From assembly GCF_000214375.1 (NCBI RefSeq), contig NC_015578.1, positions 2,108,001-2,172,000 on the forward strand: a DNA stretch of 64,000 nt, given 5' to 3'. Source of the DNA: Treponema primitia ZAS-2. GTDB lineage: Bacteria > Spirochaetota > Spirochaetia > Treponematales > Breznakiellaceae. Position 1 is the first letter of the stretch, and each line of letters starts with the position of its first letter. The notes beneath the pieces were generated by a model. The model made no database searches. It was not told the DNA's origin and saw only the letters and a program-made list of their open reading frames with translations. The translations under genes and the position numbers were made by a program. Of this stretch, positions 6,669-14,968 are shown piece by piece.

Positions 6669-8156
6669 ATGAGGTTTTATGCCATTGACGATTCTCTGAA
6701 AGAGGCGATTGACAAGGGGACAGCGGCAGTAAAGGTGCGGGTTGAAATAGAACGGGGCGGACATTTTGAGGCGGTTTTTGAGCGGGACATTATTGAAGCG
6801 TCATTCTATGGGCTGAAAGAAGTTGCGGGTGGGACTTCCGCCCGTGGGGAGGTTTTGCTGGATAATCCTAAGGGGATGTATTCAGCGGAGAACGGGGCGG
6901 GGCGGGAAGTGCGGGTTAGTTTTTCTATTGGAGAGGGGCTGCCCTGGTTTCAGCGGTTTACGTTTTTTGTGGATGGCAAGGGGTTTCAGGACATCCGGGG
7001 GCCGGGGCGGGTGCGGCGGGTACTGCTGGGGCTGCGTGACCGTTCGGCGTTTTTGCGGCGGACTGATGAGAGCCGGGACTGGACACAGCCTGCGGTTTTT
7101 ACCTACTCGGTTATCTGCGATAAGACGCAGCCGGAGAAATCCCTGGTTCACCGGATTGCGAAGCGGGCCGGACTGGCGGTGCAGGATATTGACTGCGCCA
7201 CTATCCCTGTCACGCTGCCCTACGTGAAGCTGACGAAGAATACCTGGGCTGAGCTTTCGGCCCTGGCAACGGCGTACCGCTGCCACCTGGAATGCCCGGT
7301 AGAAAAGCCCCTGGTCTTTGCCCATTCGCCTTACCAGGATGAGCCTCTATCTGCCGACGATGAAAATCCTTCCTACACCTTCACCGGGGTCGATATTTTT
7401 TACTTGCGGGTTACCGAGCGTGCGGACCAGTACCGGAATACGGTGCGGCTTAAAATCAATATTCCGGTAGCTTTGGAAAAACAGGAAATCTGGCGCTATG
7501 AGGATCCGCCTGTTCTGTATGATTCGAGCCTTGCCCCGGTGTACCCCTTCCGGGGTTCCGCTTTGCGGGATATTGAGCAGTACGATTATGAAGCGCTCTA
7601 CACAGTCAAGGATAGTAAGGGGGCGGAACGGCGGGTTATTTTTGCCGACCAGATAGACACCATAGAAGAAGCGCAAGAGCGCTTGAGCTATGAGGGCGGG
7701 CCGTTTGTATACTCCGCTTATGACACTACTACCCACCATGACAAGGCGATTATTACCCTGGGCTCTGACAATGATGGGGATTTGTTTAAGGCGTCCATTT
7801 TTGGGCGGCCTATTGTCCTTGATGTTAATAGGTCTGCGTTTTTGCGGGATAGCAATGCGGTGACCCTGCATGGGACTTGTGCGCTGAACGTTACGGGCTC
7901 CTATTTTTCGGAGGATGTGTTCAATGGGCGCCCTCAATACGAGGACTGGACAGCGCAGGAATTGGCAGAGAGGTTACAGGAGCGGCGGGAAATTACGGTG
8001 AAAACCCACCGGGCTTTGTTCCATGGGCGGGTCGGGGCACGGGTGAAGATCGAGACCAGGGACGGAACTGCCAAGGGCACGGTTAATGCCTTTTCTCTGC
8101 GGTATAAACGTGACGCCGCTTTTGTAGCGGCGTTTAAGGTGACTGTCACCACATAG
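6669..8156 (+). CDS. Phage tail hub/tip protein
   Basis: 495 residues, soluble, mixed beta structure. The C-terminus (RVGARVKIETRDGTAKGTV followed by strands) resembles the beta-domains of phage baseplate-hub and tail-tip proteins, and it ends directly upstream of the lysis cassette, where tail tips usually sit. Start ATG lies 3 bases after the preceding stop. The last codons (V-T-V-T-T) are supplied by a REP-like palindrome at 8138-8150, so the protein's end has absorbed a repeat copy. No tape-measure gene lies between this gene and the tail-tube-like gene. Exact role inferred from position. Confidence 0.5.
   Translation: MRFYAIDDSLKEAIDKGTAAVKVRVEIERGGHFEAVFERDIIEASFYGLKEVAGGTSARGEVLLDNPKGMYSAENGAGREVRVSFSIGEGLPWFQRFTFFVDGKGFQDIRGPGRVRRVLLGLRDRSAFLRRTDESRDWTQPAVFTYSVICDKTQPEKSLVHRIAKRAGLAVQDIDCATIPVTLPYVKLTKNTWAELSALATAYRCHLECPVEKPLVFAHSPYQDEPLSADDENPSYTFTGVDIFYLRVTERADQYRNTVRLKINIPVALEKQEIWRYEDPPVLYDSSLAPVYPFRGSALRDIEQYDYEALYTVKDSKGAERRVIFADQIDTIEEAQERLSYEGGPFVYSAYDTTTHHDKAIITLGSDNDGDLFKASIFGRPIVLDVNRSAFLRDSNAVTLHGTCALNVTGSYFSEDVFNGRPQYEDWTAQELAERLQERREITVKTHRALFHGRVGARVKIETRDGTAKGTVNAFSLRYKRDAAFVAAFKVTVTT
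8138..8150 (+). repeat. REP-like palindrome, copy 7 (within a coding end)
   Basis: GGTGACTGTCACC occupies the last sense codons of the tail hub gene, just before its TAG and the AGGAGG of the next gene. Confidence 0.9.
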
Positions 8157-8165
8157 GAGGTTTGT

Positions 8166-8393
8166 ATGGGAGAGGAATTACAACGGCTTTTAGTTGATAC
8201 CATTGCAGAAATGCGGGAACTGAAAGGGGAACTGCGGGAATTCAAAAAACACGTCATGGGGCGGGTTGAAAAGCTGGAAAAAAAGGAGGGGGAACGGCGG
8301 GGGGACTTGAAGGCTACGGTGAGCGTGCTTATTGCGGCGGCGGCGCTAGCGGTAAGTATTATTGTTAATTTTTTTCGGCATGGAGGTAAATGA
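8166..8393 (+). CDS. XhlA-like membrane-associated lysis protein
   Basis: 75 residues. Residues 1-45 are a charged amphipathic helix/coiled coil (MRELKGELREFKKHV), and residues about 48-68 are one membrane segment (ATVSVLIAAAALAVSIIVNFF), ending in a short basic tail. This is the layout of haemolysin XhlA-type proteins, which accompany holin and endolysin in many prophages. AGGAGG at 8155-8160 is the ribosome site. Its TGA stop overlaps the next gene's start region, giving a coupled lysis cassette. Confidence 0.65.
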   Translation: MGEELQRLLVDTIAEMRELKGELREFKKHVMGRVEKLEKKEGERRGDLKATVSVLIAAAALAVSIIVNFFRHGGK

Positions 8394-8914
8394 TGGGTAT
8401 TAAATGGGACAAGGTTTTTGAGAACGAACAGCGTCAGTTTGAAAAGATGACGGAAGCGGAAAAGTTTATCTACTTTCTGCTTTTGCAGTTTAATTCGCCT
8501 TATGGGTGGGGGAAGGAAAACCCTGAATTGTCGGACTGTTCGGGGGCGGTGTGCCTGGCTTTGTTTGCGGCAACCGGGCACTTCATCAGGACTACTGCGG
8601 ATGATTTGTATAAGCGGGTGTTTACGGCACAGCGCCCTTCACCTGACGGTATCAAGGCGGCGTTTTTTGTTGACGGGAAAACTGGGGCGGCTTCCCATGT
8701 TGCGGGGCTGGTTGGGGACGGCGTGGTGCTTAATTCACAGGAAGGGGGCGCACGGGTCCGCAGTTTGGACTTCCTTTCTGCGTGGTTCTGGAACCGGGGA
8801 TCGTCTACCGCAATCCGGGGGCTGGACCGGGCAGCACTGGTCCGTTTGTCCCATGAAGGATCGCGCTACGATGTAGACCCGGAACTCAGGCGCTATATGG
8901 AAATAGCTTTATGA
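8393..8914 (+). CDS. NlpC/P60-type endolysin
   Basis: 173 residues from the ATG at 8393, chosen over an ATG at 8390 because GGAGGT (8382-8387) then has 5-base spacing. The NlpC/P60 signature is visible: YGWG...SDCSGAV with nucleophile Cys49, and a general-base His in GAASHVAGLV (His102). The third, polar residue is not clear. These enzymes cut cell-wall peptides, usually next to D-Glu or meso-DAP, and here the job is host lysis. No signal peptide, so it needs the neighbouring holin. The stop overlaps the next start (ATGA). Confidence 0.85.
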   Translation: MGIKWDKVFENEQRQFEKMTEAEKFIYFLLLQFNSPYGWGKENPELSDCSGAVCLALFAATGHFIRTTADDLYKRVFTAQRPSPDGIKAAFFVDGKTGAASHVAGLVGDGVVLNSQEGGARVRSLDFLSAWFWNRGSSTAIRGLDRAALVRLSHEGSRYDVDPELRRYMEIAL

Positions 8915-9312
8915 GCGATTCTGACGGGATACAGATTAGCGACAAGGCAAGCTGGGAACATTCGGAAAAAGAACTGTTGGTGATTCTGGGAAAGCGGCTT
9001 ATTGCCCTGCCTTCCAAGATGCTGGGGTTCAAGCCGTTCTGCCTGTATCTGGCAACCTGGCTTTTAGTAAAAGGACTGATTCGGGACTGGATTTGGTTTG
9101 CGGTTATGGTAATGGTGCTGTTTGGGATTGTGGGACTTAAGGTTATTGCACGATCTGGAATTAGGAATGAGGAGGGAGGAAGTAGGAATGGGGGATTTTT
9201 GGCGGGGGGTGGCTGTCGGGGCGGGGGTGGTTCTGCTGGCGGCGGGGATGGTGTTTGCGGTGATTCGGCTCCGGGAACGGGACCGGGCGATTATCGAACA
9301 ATGGGAGGCTGA
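8911..9312 (+). CDS. Holin-like membrane protein
   Basis: 133 residues as read. Residues about 33-80 contain two close hydrophobic segments (FKPFCLYLATWLLVKGLI and DWIWFAVMVMVLFGIVGL), suiting a small phage holin. The last ~45 residues are an abnormal Gly-rich tail that overlaps the next gene in another frame for 125 bases, so the functional protein may be the first ~85 residues and the tail may be only tolerated read-through. It starts inside the endolysin stop (ATGA). Order XhlA-like, endolysin, holin-like, then spanin-like genes forms a lysis cassette. Confidence 0.6.
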   Translation: MSDSDGIQISDKASWEHSEKELLVILGKRLIALPSKMLGFKPFCLYLATWLLVKGLIRDWIWFAVMVMVLFGIVGLKVIARSGIRNEEGGSRNGGFLAGGGCRGGGGSAGGGDGVCGDSAPGTGPGDYRTMGG

Positions 9313-9475
9313 ACATGAGGCACAGGAGTTGCGGGAGGATTACGGCAATCGTGATCCTTATGAATTTCTTGAACTTCCCGGTGTCCGGGGAAGCGCCGAC
9401 AGTAATGTTGAGCGATTCCGGGAGCGGCGGGATGAGATTCTACAGCGATACCGAGATGACGGCACTGGTAGCTGA
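9188..9475 (+). CDS. Rz-like inner-membrane spanin candidate
   Basis: 95 residues from ATG 9188, supported by GGGAGGAAG just upstream; an in-frame ATG at 9167 is possible. A single N-terminal membrane helix (GVAVGAGVVLLAAGMVFAVI) is followed by a charged helical region to the C-terminus (RERDRAIIEQWEAEHEAQEL). This N-in, helix-out layout is that of i-spanins, which act with an outer-membrane partner in the last step of lysis. It overlaps the holin-like gene on the left and an out-of-frame gene on the right (from 9315), as Rz and Rz1 do. Function inferred from topology and place. Confidence 0.5.
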   Translation: MGDFWRGVAVGAGVVLLAAGMVFAVIRLRERDRAIIEQWEAEHEAQELREDYGNRDPYEFLELPGVRGSADSNVERFRERRDEILQRYRDDGTGS

Positions 9476-9737
9476 ACTGTCCGAAGTAGCGGAGGAAGCG
9501 ATTGAAGGGGCGGCGGCAGAAGCGGCGAAGGCTGCATCCCTGGCGGCTCTGGACCGGGAGGGGGCGGCACGGCGGGAAGCTGCGGCGGCATTGGCTGAGG
9601 CTCGGAAATGGGAGGGGCAGTACCGGGATGAAAAAGACGGGGGTATGAAAAAGATGGTTATTACGGGGGTGATTTGCTTTCTTTCCGGGCTTGCTTTAGG
9701 CGCCGGAAGTATTTTGATATTTGGGGGAAGTCTATGA
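9315..9737 (+). CDS. Overlapping lysis-region protein with two hydrophobic ends
   Basis: 140 residues, beginning inside the preceding gene in another frame. GGAGG at 9304-9308 is well placed for the ATG. The N-terminus is signal-like (ITAIVILMNFLNFPVSG), the middle is a long Ala/Glu helix (VAEEAIEGAAAEAAKAASL), and the C-terminus is a membrane segment (MVITGVICFLSGLALGAGSI). The nesting suggests an o-spanin partner or a one-protein spanin, but there is no lipobox Cys. The C-terminal part could also be expressed alone from an ATG at 9645. Function not established. Confidence 0.5.
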   Translation: MRHRSCGRITAIVILMNFLNFPVSGEAPTVMLSDSGSGGMRFYSDTEMTALVAELSEVAEEAIEGAAAEAAKAASLAALDREGAARREAAAALAEARKWEGQYRDEKDGGMKKMVITGVICFLSGLALGAGSILIFGGSL

Positions 9738-10285
9738 AAGACAGGATTAGGGTTAAAGGGATGGTTACGGTTCAGGTTCTGGACAGGGATGGGAATATCA
9801 AGCGGAGGGCGCCGTCCTGGTTTGGAAGGCTCTTTCGTGTGCCGGGACGGCCTATGCTGTACCATCACCACAATATTGTTACGAGAGAGGGGGATGCGCT
9901 GATTGCCGATGCCCTGCTGGTAACACCCACAAAAACGAAGGTGAGCAGTTCCGCCGGGTTTATTCAGGTTGGGACGGGCTGGACCGGGAATAGCGTTAAA
10001 ACTAATGTCCGGTGCAATACTCCTACCGGGGCAATGAAAGCCCTGGACAGCGGGTATCCGGCGTTGAAGGCGGCCTGGGGGAATACCGGGGATACTACTT
10101 TGGTGTACCGGGCCAGTTTTGCTGCGGGTTCTCTGAACGTGAACGGGATAAATGAGGCGTGTTTGCTGAATGGCAACGCTGGGGGTTCTAATTGTCTGGC
10201 GTATGCACAGATTACGCCTGTGGTGAATGTTACGGTCAGCGATACTCTGCAAGTACAATGGGAAATTACTATTTTAGGGCAGTGA
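9734..10285 (+). CDS. Phage structural protein, possible fibre-associated
   Basis: 183 residues from the ATG at 9734, which overlaps the previous stop and follows GGGGGAAG. The central part reads HNIVTREGDALIADALL and then strands with GFIQVGTGWTG and a C-terminal VTVSDTLQVQWEI. This resembles tail-fibre or receptor-region proteins of phages that carry an N-terminal 'no-value/VTREG' segment; I recognise the style, not a named family. No signal or membrane segment. It is followed at once by a strong terminator. Confidence 0.45.
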   Translation: MKDRIRVKGMVTVQVLDRDGNIKRRAPSWFGRLFRVPGRPMLYHHHNIVTREGDALIADALLVTPTKTKVSSSAGFIQVGTGWTGNSVKTNVRCNTPTGAMKALDSGYPALKAAWGNTGDTTLVYRASFAAGSLNVNGINEACLLNGNAGGSNCLAYAQITPVVNVTVSDTLQVQWEITILGQ

Positions 10286-10317
10286 CAGAAAAAACGGCCT
10301 CCATGCCGTTTTTTCTG
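10286..10317. terminator. Strong bidirectional terminator
   Basis: A perfect 13-bp stem, CAGAAAAAACGGC / GCCGTTTTTTCTG, with loop CTCCAT, begins right after the stop of the structural gene. A-run and T-run on both sides make it usable in either direction. Confidence 0.85.
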
Positions 10318-10362
10318 TTCGGAGTTTTTGCTATGCAAAAATTCCACCTAAAGCAAACTAAC

Positions 10363-10380
10363 ACCGCCTTCCATGGCGGT
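10363..10380 (+). other. Small hairpin before the fibre-like gene
   Basis: ACCGCC / GGCGGT with loop TTCCAT, 12 bases before the start of the 653-residue gene. The loop resembles that of the terminator at 10286-10317. It may be an mRNA leader element; function unknown. Confidence 0.4.
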
Positions 10381-10392
10381 AGGAAATAGGCT

Positions 10393-12354
10393 ATGGCGCA
10401 ATTTTTACAATCGCAAAAAGATTTTCCGCTGATGGTCCATCTGGGGCGGAAGGCCCCTTCCTGGGAGTTGAACCGCTGGGGCAGGGATGCCCTGCGGTTT
10501 AGCCCGGCTGTTGGCGGCTCCTACTCCCTGCGGGGGGATAAGAGAACGCTGCACTATTCCGGGGATAGGGAAAGCCACCGCTTTACTATTCTGGATGGTT
10601 CGCATTTTGAATATGATATTATTCTTAACCGGGAACCGGAGGGTAACCGGGTCTATCTGGCTATTGAGGGCTGGGAGCAGTTTGATTTTTTCAGGCAGCC
10701 TGATACCTACGGGCCGGAGATTCTGCGGGGGAGCTATGCGGTTTATAAAAAGGAGATGGTTATTAACTCCCCGGCCTACCATGTGGGGACCGGGAAGATT
10801 TGCCATATCCACCGGCCCAAGATTATTGACGCGCGGGGGCGGGATGTCTGGGGGGATGTGTGGATAGATAAGGGGCTTATGGCTATCACTATCCCTGAGG
10901 GGTGGCTGGGGGAAGCGGCGTACCCGGTGGTGGTGGACCCGATGGTGGGGTCAAATACGGTTGGGGCGTATTCCCAATTTGAATATCTGCCTGAATGGCT
11001 TTATTGGGATTATTTACAGGACTTGGCAAATGACCCGGCTACGGACATGTATGATTACTATTATGATGAAAAAACCTTTTATGATGACGACATCATTCTA
11101 AACCGGTATACAACCCCGGCTGCTATAAGTGGGACCTATAATACCTATGTCTATGTGAATAAAACTGATAACTGGATGAGAAATGGGCAATATGGCATTG
11201 AATGTTGTGCTTCCCCTCTTTTGTATAGTGAATATACTAACAAGCCCAAAAATCTGCTTTGCACGAATTTTACGATTGCCGATATACGGGTTGATTCCGG
11301 AAAACCGGCTAAATGGAATAAGGCTACTTTTACGGTCAATTCAATACCATCCGGAACTGATGTATGGTTTGGCTTTTCCTGCCGCTCTATCGGGCTTCAA
11401 TTTGATTATGGGGTTCCGTTATTTAGGGTATTTAATAACAGTATACCAAAAGACTGGAATTATGGCAATAAAACCCTCACCCAATATTTAAGCGAATATC
11501 ATCTGCTTGATCTGAGTGGAACTATAGATGTATTTGCTGATGATGATGGGAAGAATATGCTCCCCGGCAGCCGGTATGATATGAAATTCAGTATGTATCT
11601 GGAATTGCCTCCCCAGGCATATACCCGGACGCTGACCCAGGGGGTAAAGCTGGGCGATTCCCGAAAACTGGCGGCGGCGTATAAAAAGACGCTGGCTATG
11701 AATGGGAGGAATACTGCTGCCCTGGGGCATGGGTCATCGTATGTACGAAAACAAAATGAAACCGTGCGTGGGATGGACCTGATAAGCCGTATTGCAGGGA
11801 TATGCCGGAACCTGGCCCAGCAGATAAATGTCGGGGAACTGATTGGGGCAAGCCGGGGTTTATTACGGAAGGCTACTGATACCATTAAAACGGTAACAGA
11901 GGAAAACCGTTTTGTCGGCAATGAACGCAGCATTACTGAAACCGGGAATGCTGCTGATGGGGATATAAATACAAAACGGGGGCTTTTCAGGAATATGCCG
12001 ATGACTGTTAAGGGGAACGATGACCTGGGCCGGGCGGCTTTGCTATTGAGGGTTTTGTCCGGGAAGGCGGCGGTTTCTGATGCAGCGGGGCACTGGGGGG
12101 ACTATGTCCGGGGGCTGTATGTGGCGGCGGGGAGCTGTGCGGGGACGGCTCGTCAGGGGGAATATCACCGGGAAGCTTTTGACACTGCGGAGGTTTCGGG
12201 TATGCCCCTGCGGAGCCTGGGGGTTTTTATCAGGCTGGTAACGGTAGGGTTTGTGCGGGATTTTCTTTTGCGGCGGTTTCTGAAAAGCAATGAGGAGCTT
12301 GTTTTGAAGTCGGCGGTTTGCCGGGAATTAGTATTGGAGAGCAAAATTCATTAA
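10393..12354 (+). CDS. Large phage fibre/receptor-region protein
   Basis: 653 residues. The N-terminal ~330 residues are beta-rich with many aromatics. The segment GLMAITIPEGWLGEAAYPV followed by VVDP is of a kind seen at ends of repeat domains in surface and fibre proteins. From about residue 420 it becomes helical, with several loosely repeated blocks (RNLAQQINVGE, GLLRKATDTIKTV, GLFRNMPMTVK). Position after the lysis genes and before replication suggests a tail fibre or host-recognition protein. It is too beta-rich to serve as a tape measure. No enzyme motif recognised. Confidence 0.45.
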   Translation: MAQFLQSQKDFPLMVHLGRKAPSWELNRWGRDALRFSPAVGGSYSLRGDKRTLHYSGDRESHRFTILDGSHFEYDIILNREPEGNRVYLAIEGWEQFDFFRQPDTYGPEILRGSYAVYKKEMVINSPAYHVGTGKICHIHRPKIIDARGRDVWGDVWIDKGLMAITIPEGWLGEAAYPVVVDPMVGSNTVGAYSQFEYLPEWLYWDYLQDLANDPATDMYDYYYDEKTFYDDDIILNRYTTPAAISGTYNTYVYVNKTDNWMRNGQYGIECCASPLLYSEYTNKPKNLLCTNFTIADIRVDSGKPAKWNKATFTVNSIPSGTDVWFGFSCRSIGLQFDYGVPLFRVFNNSIPKDWNYGNKTLTQYLSEYHLLDLSGTIDVFADDDGKNMLPGSRYDMKFSMYLELPPQAYTRTLTQGVKLGDSRKLAAAYKKTLAMNGRNTAALGHGSSYVRKQNETVRGMDLISRIAGICRNLAQQINVGELIGASRGLLRKATDTIKTVTEENRFVGNERSITETGNAADGDINTKRGLFRNMPMTVKGNDDLGRAALLLRVLSGKAAVSDAAGHWGDYVRGLYVAAGSCAGTARQGEYHREAFDTAEVSGMPLRSLGVFIRLVTVGFVRDFLLRRFLKSNEELVLKSAVCRELVLESKIH

Positions 12355-12364
12355 GAGGGATTAT

Positions 12365-12655
12365 ATGCAACGGATATACAAAGGACAGTCGGCCCTGCGG
12401 ATTACGGTCAAGACTTTTACGGATTTGGAGGGGATTGATTCGGCGGTGATTAAGTACCGGAAACCTGACGGGACTACGGGGAGTTTTACGGCGGGGATTG
12501 GGGATGTTGCGCGGGGGGTTATTTACCATGAGTGCCTTGCGGGGGAAATAGACAAGGCGGGGTGGTGGTCTCTGTGGGCGTTCATCACCTTTGCCGATGG
12601 GCGGACTGCTGCCGGGGAAACGGCGCGGGTCTTTGTGTGGAACGAAGGGAAATAG
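12365..12655 (+). CDS. Small Ig-like phage protein (BppU-N-like)
   Basis: 96 residues, all beta: IDSAVIKYRKPDGTTGSF, then GVIYHECLAGEIDKAGWW and WAFITFADGRTAAGETARV. The pattern of strands with 'KPDG' and 'AGxW' resembles the N-terminal Ig-like domain of phage baseplate upper proteins. The role is inferred. It begins 10 bases after the fibre-like gene, with GAGGGA as ribosome site, so it is likely a structural partner. Confidence 0.5.
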   Translation: MQRIYKGQSALRITVKTFTDLEGIDSAVIKYRKPDGTTGSFTAGIGDVARGVIYHECLAGEIDKAGWWSLWAFITFADGRTAAGETARVFVWNEGK

Positions 12656-12657
12656 CT

Positions 12658-13011
12658 TTGCGCACAAAAGACCCGGAAGCACAGTATCAGTATCTGGTCC
12701 GGAAACAGCGGATGGCGCTGGAGGAATATGCTGCCCATGAAATTGAGTGGGCTGATGACCTGCTTACGTGGTACCGGGCGCGAAAACTGGATATGCCCGA
12801 TGACGAATACCGGGTAGTGGTGTTTTTTAAGAACCATGAGTATTTGCGGAAGCCCGGTTCTTTAACTTTACTGCACTCGATGTATGGGCGGATGATGGAT
12901 GAGCTGCCTGAATCTACGCCGGAGATTGCTTTTGATTTGCTGGCGTACCGTTTCAGGATGTACGCAGAAATACTGCGGCAGGGAGGGTATGACCTATGGC
13001 TGAGCCAATAG
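12658..13011 (+). CDS. Unrecognised phage protein
   Basis: 117 residues from a TTG at 12658, two bases after the previous stop and behind GAAGGGAA. Longer upstream reading overlaps the preceding gene and looks non-coding (Cys/Gly-rich), so the TTG start is preferred. The protein is helical and charged (EYAAHEIEWADDLLTWYRA, FLLAYRF-type hydrophobics near the end), with no known motif. It overlaps the helicase gene by 16 bases, suggesting a coupled role in replication or its control, but nothing in the sequence proves this. Confidence 0.5.
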   Translation: MRTKDPEAQYQYLVRKQRMALEEYAAHEIEWADDLLTWYRARKLDMPDDEYRVVVFFKNHEYLRKPGSLTLLHSMYGRMMDELPESTPEIAFDLLAYRFRMYAEILRQGGYDLWLSQ

Positions 13012-14384
13012 GGGATGAATCGGTTTATTTTAGGCTGCAGGGGCTTAAAGAGGGGACTATCCAGTTTACCGATACCAGTAATGCCCTGCGGCTGGTGCGG
13101 GAGCATGGGCAGGATATCCGGTATAATGCGGCATGGAAAAAATGGGTAGTATGGACTGGGGACCATTGGCAGATTGACGAGGGGTACTTGATCCACGAAA
13201 AGGGGATTGCGGTTATTCACAGTATCTATGACGAAATGCTTAAGACTGCGGACTACCGGGACCGTATGGATATTGAGAAATATGCCTTGCAGAGCGAATC
13301 CTTACGGCGGCGCAAAGCGTTTATTGAATCGGCATCCCTGATGAAGGAAATGAACATCACCAGTAATGATGTGGACAAGGACCCCTGGCTGTTTAACTGC
13401 GGGAACGGGACTATTGATATCCGCAAGGGTGAGTTCCGGGAACACCGGCGGGACGATATGATTACCAAGCTGGCAAGGGTGGACTATGACGGGGCTGCGG
13501 ACTGCCCGGTATGGAAGCTGTTTATCCGGGAAATCATGGATTATAAACCGGACTTGATTGAATATGTCCAGCGGGTGGCGGGGTTGGCGCTGACCGGGGA
13601 TACCTCGGAGCAGACCATGTTCATTCTGTTTGGATCGGGGGCCAACGGGAAATCGACGTTTCTCAATGTGCTGATGAAGGTTCTGGGGGATTATGCGATT
13701 GCGGCGCAGATTGATACGTTTATGAAAAAGAAAACGGACCAGATTTCCAACGACATTGCCCGGCTGCGGGGAGCGCGGTTTGTGACGACTTCCGAGGCTG
13801 AGCAGGGGCAGCGACTGGCAGAGCCGCTGATTAAGCTGCTTACGGGGAATGACCCAATGACGGCGCGGTTTCTGTACGGGGAGTATTTTGACTTTATCCC
13901 AACGTTCAAGATTTTTATGGCGAGTAACCACAAGCCTATGATCCGGGGGACGGACCACGGGATTTGGCGGCGGATTAAGCTGATTCCCTTTACTACGACT
14001 ATTGCGCCTGAGAAGCAGGACAAGCATTTGGAGCAGCGGCTTTTGGAAGAAAAGGCGGGGATTCTGAACTGGCTGATTGAGGGGGCCAGGGGGTGGCTTT
14101 CCCTGGGGCTTGCGGCCCCAGCGATTATTACTTCCGCTACCGAGGAGTACCGGTCTGAGATGGATGTGCTGGGGGCGTTTATCAAGGAGCGGTGCATCCA
14201 GGGGCCGGGGGTTTCGGTGCGGGCCAGGGAGCTGTTCAAGGCGTATCAGGAATGGTGCGAGGATAACAACGAGTATGCCTGTGCAGAGCGGTTTCTTGCT
14301 ATGCGCTTGAAGGAGCTGGGGCTTGAGAAGTGGCGGACGGCGGAGGCCCGGTTCTGGCGGGGCATTATGCTTAAGGCCGAATAG
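12996..14384 (+). CDS. Phage/plasmid SF3 helicase (P4 primase C-terminal type, D5_N)
   Basis: 462 residues. D5_N-type region at about 60-200 (DPWLFNCGNGTIDIRKG). Helicase core: Walker A GSGANGKST (213-221), Walker B-like RFVTTSE (261-267), motif C FMASNHKP (307-314), then GIWRRIKLIPF (322-332). The C-terminus has the usual DNA-binding tail (RELFKAYQEWCEDN). SF3 helicases of this group unwind phage or plasmid origins. The N-terminal primase half found in P4 alpha is missing, so priming must come from elsewhere. It is the only replication protein in the prophage. A diverged copy of its last ~33 bases lies 100 bases downstream. Confidence 0.85.
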   Translation: MAEPIGDESVYFRLQGLKEGTIQFTDTSNALRLVREHGQDIRYNAAWKKWVVWTGDHWQIDEGYLIHEKGIAVIHSIYDEMLKTADYRDRMDIEKYALQSESLRRRKAFIESASLMKEMNITSNDVDKDPWLFNCGNGTIDIRKGEFREHRRDDMITKLARVDYDGAADCPVWKLFIREIMDYKPDLIEYVQRVAGLALTGDTSEQTMFILFGSGANGKSTFLNVLMKVLGDYAIAAQIDTFMKKKTDQISNDIARLRGARFVTTSEAEQGQRLAEPLIKLLTGNDPMTARFLYGEYFDFIPTFKIFMASNHKPMIRGTDHGIWRRIKLIPFTTTIAPEKQDKHLEQRLLEEKAGILNWLIEGARGWLSLGLAAPAIITSATEEYRSEMDVLGAFIKERCIQGPGVSVRARELFKAYQEWCEDNNEYACAERFLAMRLKELGLEKWRTAEARFWRGIMLKAE

Positions 14385-14489
14385 GAATGACTTTATTGTG
14401 CCCCACGCCTTGTAGATTTTTATGGGGGGACACGCTCAATGTTTCGCGTGCTTCTTCTGGGCGGGTATTATGTTTAAGGCCGAATAGGG
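14352..14489 (+). repeat. Direct repeat of the helicase gene's 3' end
   Basis: Bases 14352-14385 (through TTAAGGCCGAATAGG) recur at 14455-14489 with a few changes. The second copy is outside any gene, so the 3' end was duplicated. Confidence 0.7.
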
Positions 14490-14589
14490 TTCCCCCCGCG
14501 CCCCCCTTTTGTTTAATGGCGACAGCAGTGGGTGGGTGATTTCCCCTTAAAAACAAATTCCTCTGGTGGTATAGCGAATTCCGATGGTT

Positions 14590-14621
14590 CCGCCCCTACT
14601 ATGGGGCGGTTCTCTTTTTTT
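14590..14621 (+). terminator. Terminator after the helicase gene
   Basis: CCGCCCC / GGGGCGG stem with loop TACTAT, followed by TTCTC and a run of seven T. It ends the left transcription block. Confidence 0.75.
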
Positions 14622-14725
14622 GTAGGCGTGTCAGTAGTTGTTGCCGGGTTACATTTAAGTGAGCAAAATTTGGGGACGCACGCGCCCCCCGTGGCTGAAA
14701 AAAAAGAATGACGGATGACGGATGG

Positions 14726-14837
14726 GTGACACATGGCGGGGGTTTGATGTGTCACTGAAATTTGATGGATGGCGGTTCCGGGGAATAGTCCGGGATTCCT
14801 TCAGTTACTATAAATTCTTCTTGTGACACTTGTGTCA
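14726..14837. promoter_or_regulatory. Cluster of GTGACAC/GTGTCAC half-sites
   Basis: GTGACACAT (14726) and ATGTGTCAC (14747) form a perfect 9-bp inverted repeat 12 bases apart. TGACAC-TT-GTGTCA (14824-14837) is a second palindrome using the same half-site. Two symmetric sites about 90 bases apart look like operators or replication iterons. Confidence 0.5.
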
Positions 14838-14968
14838 TTACAAAAAGGAGACTGTATACTTTTGGGCTCTATAAAAAAGAATGGGAAACTGGGGTCAATG
14901 GTGTCATGCTGTCATTGGGATTTGCGGCGCCCCCGAAGGGGGCGGTTGTTGGGGGTTCGGCCCGGCAT

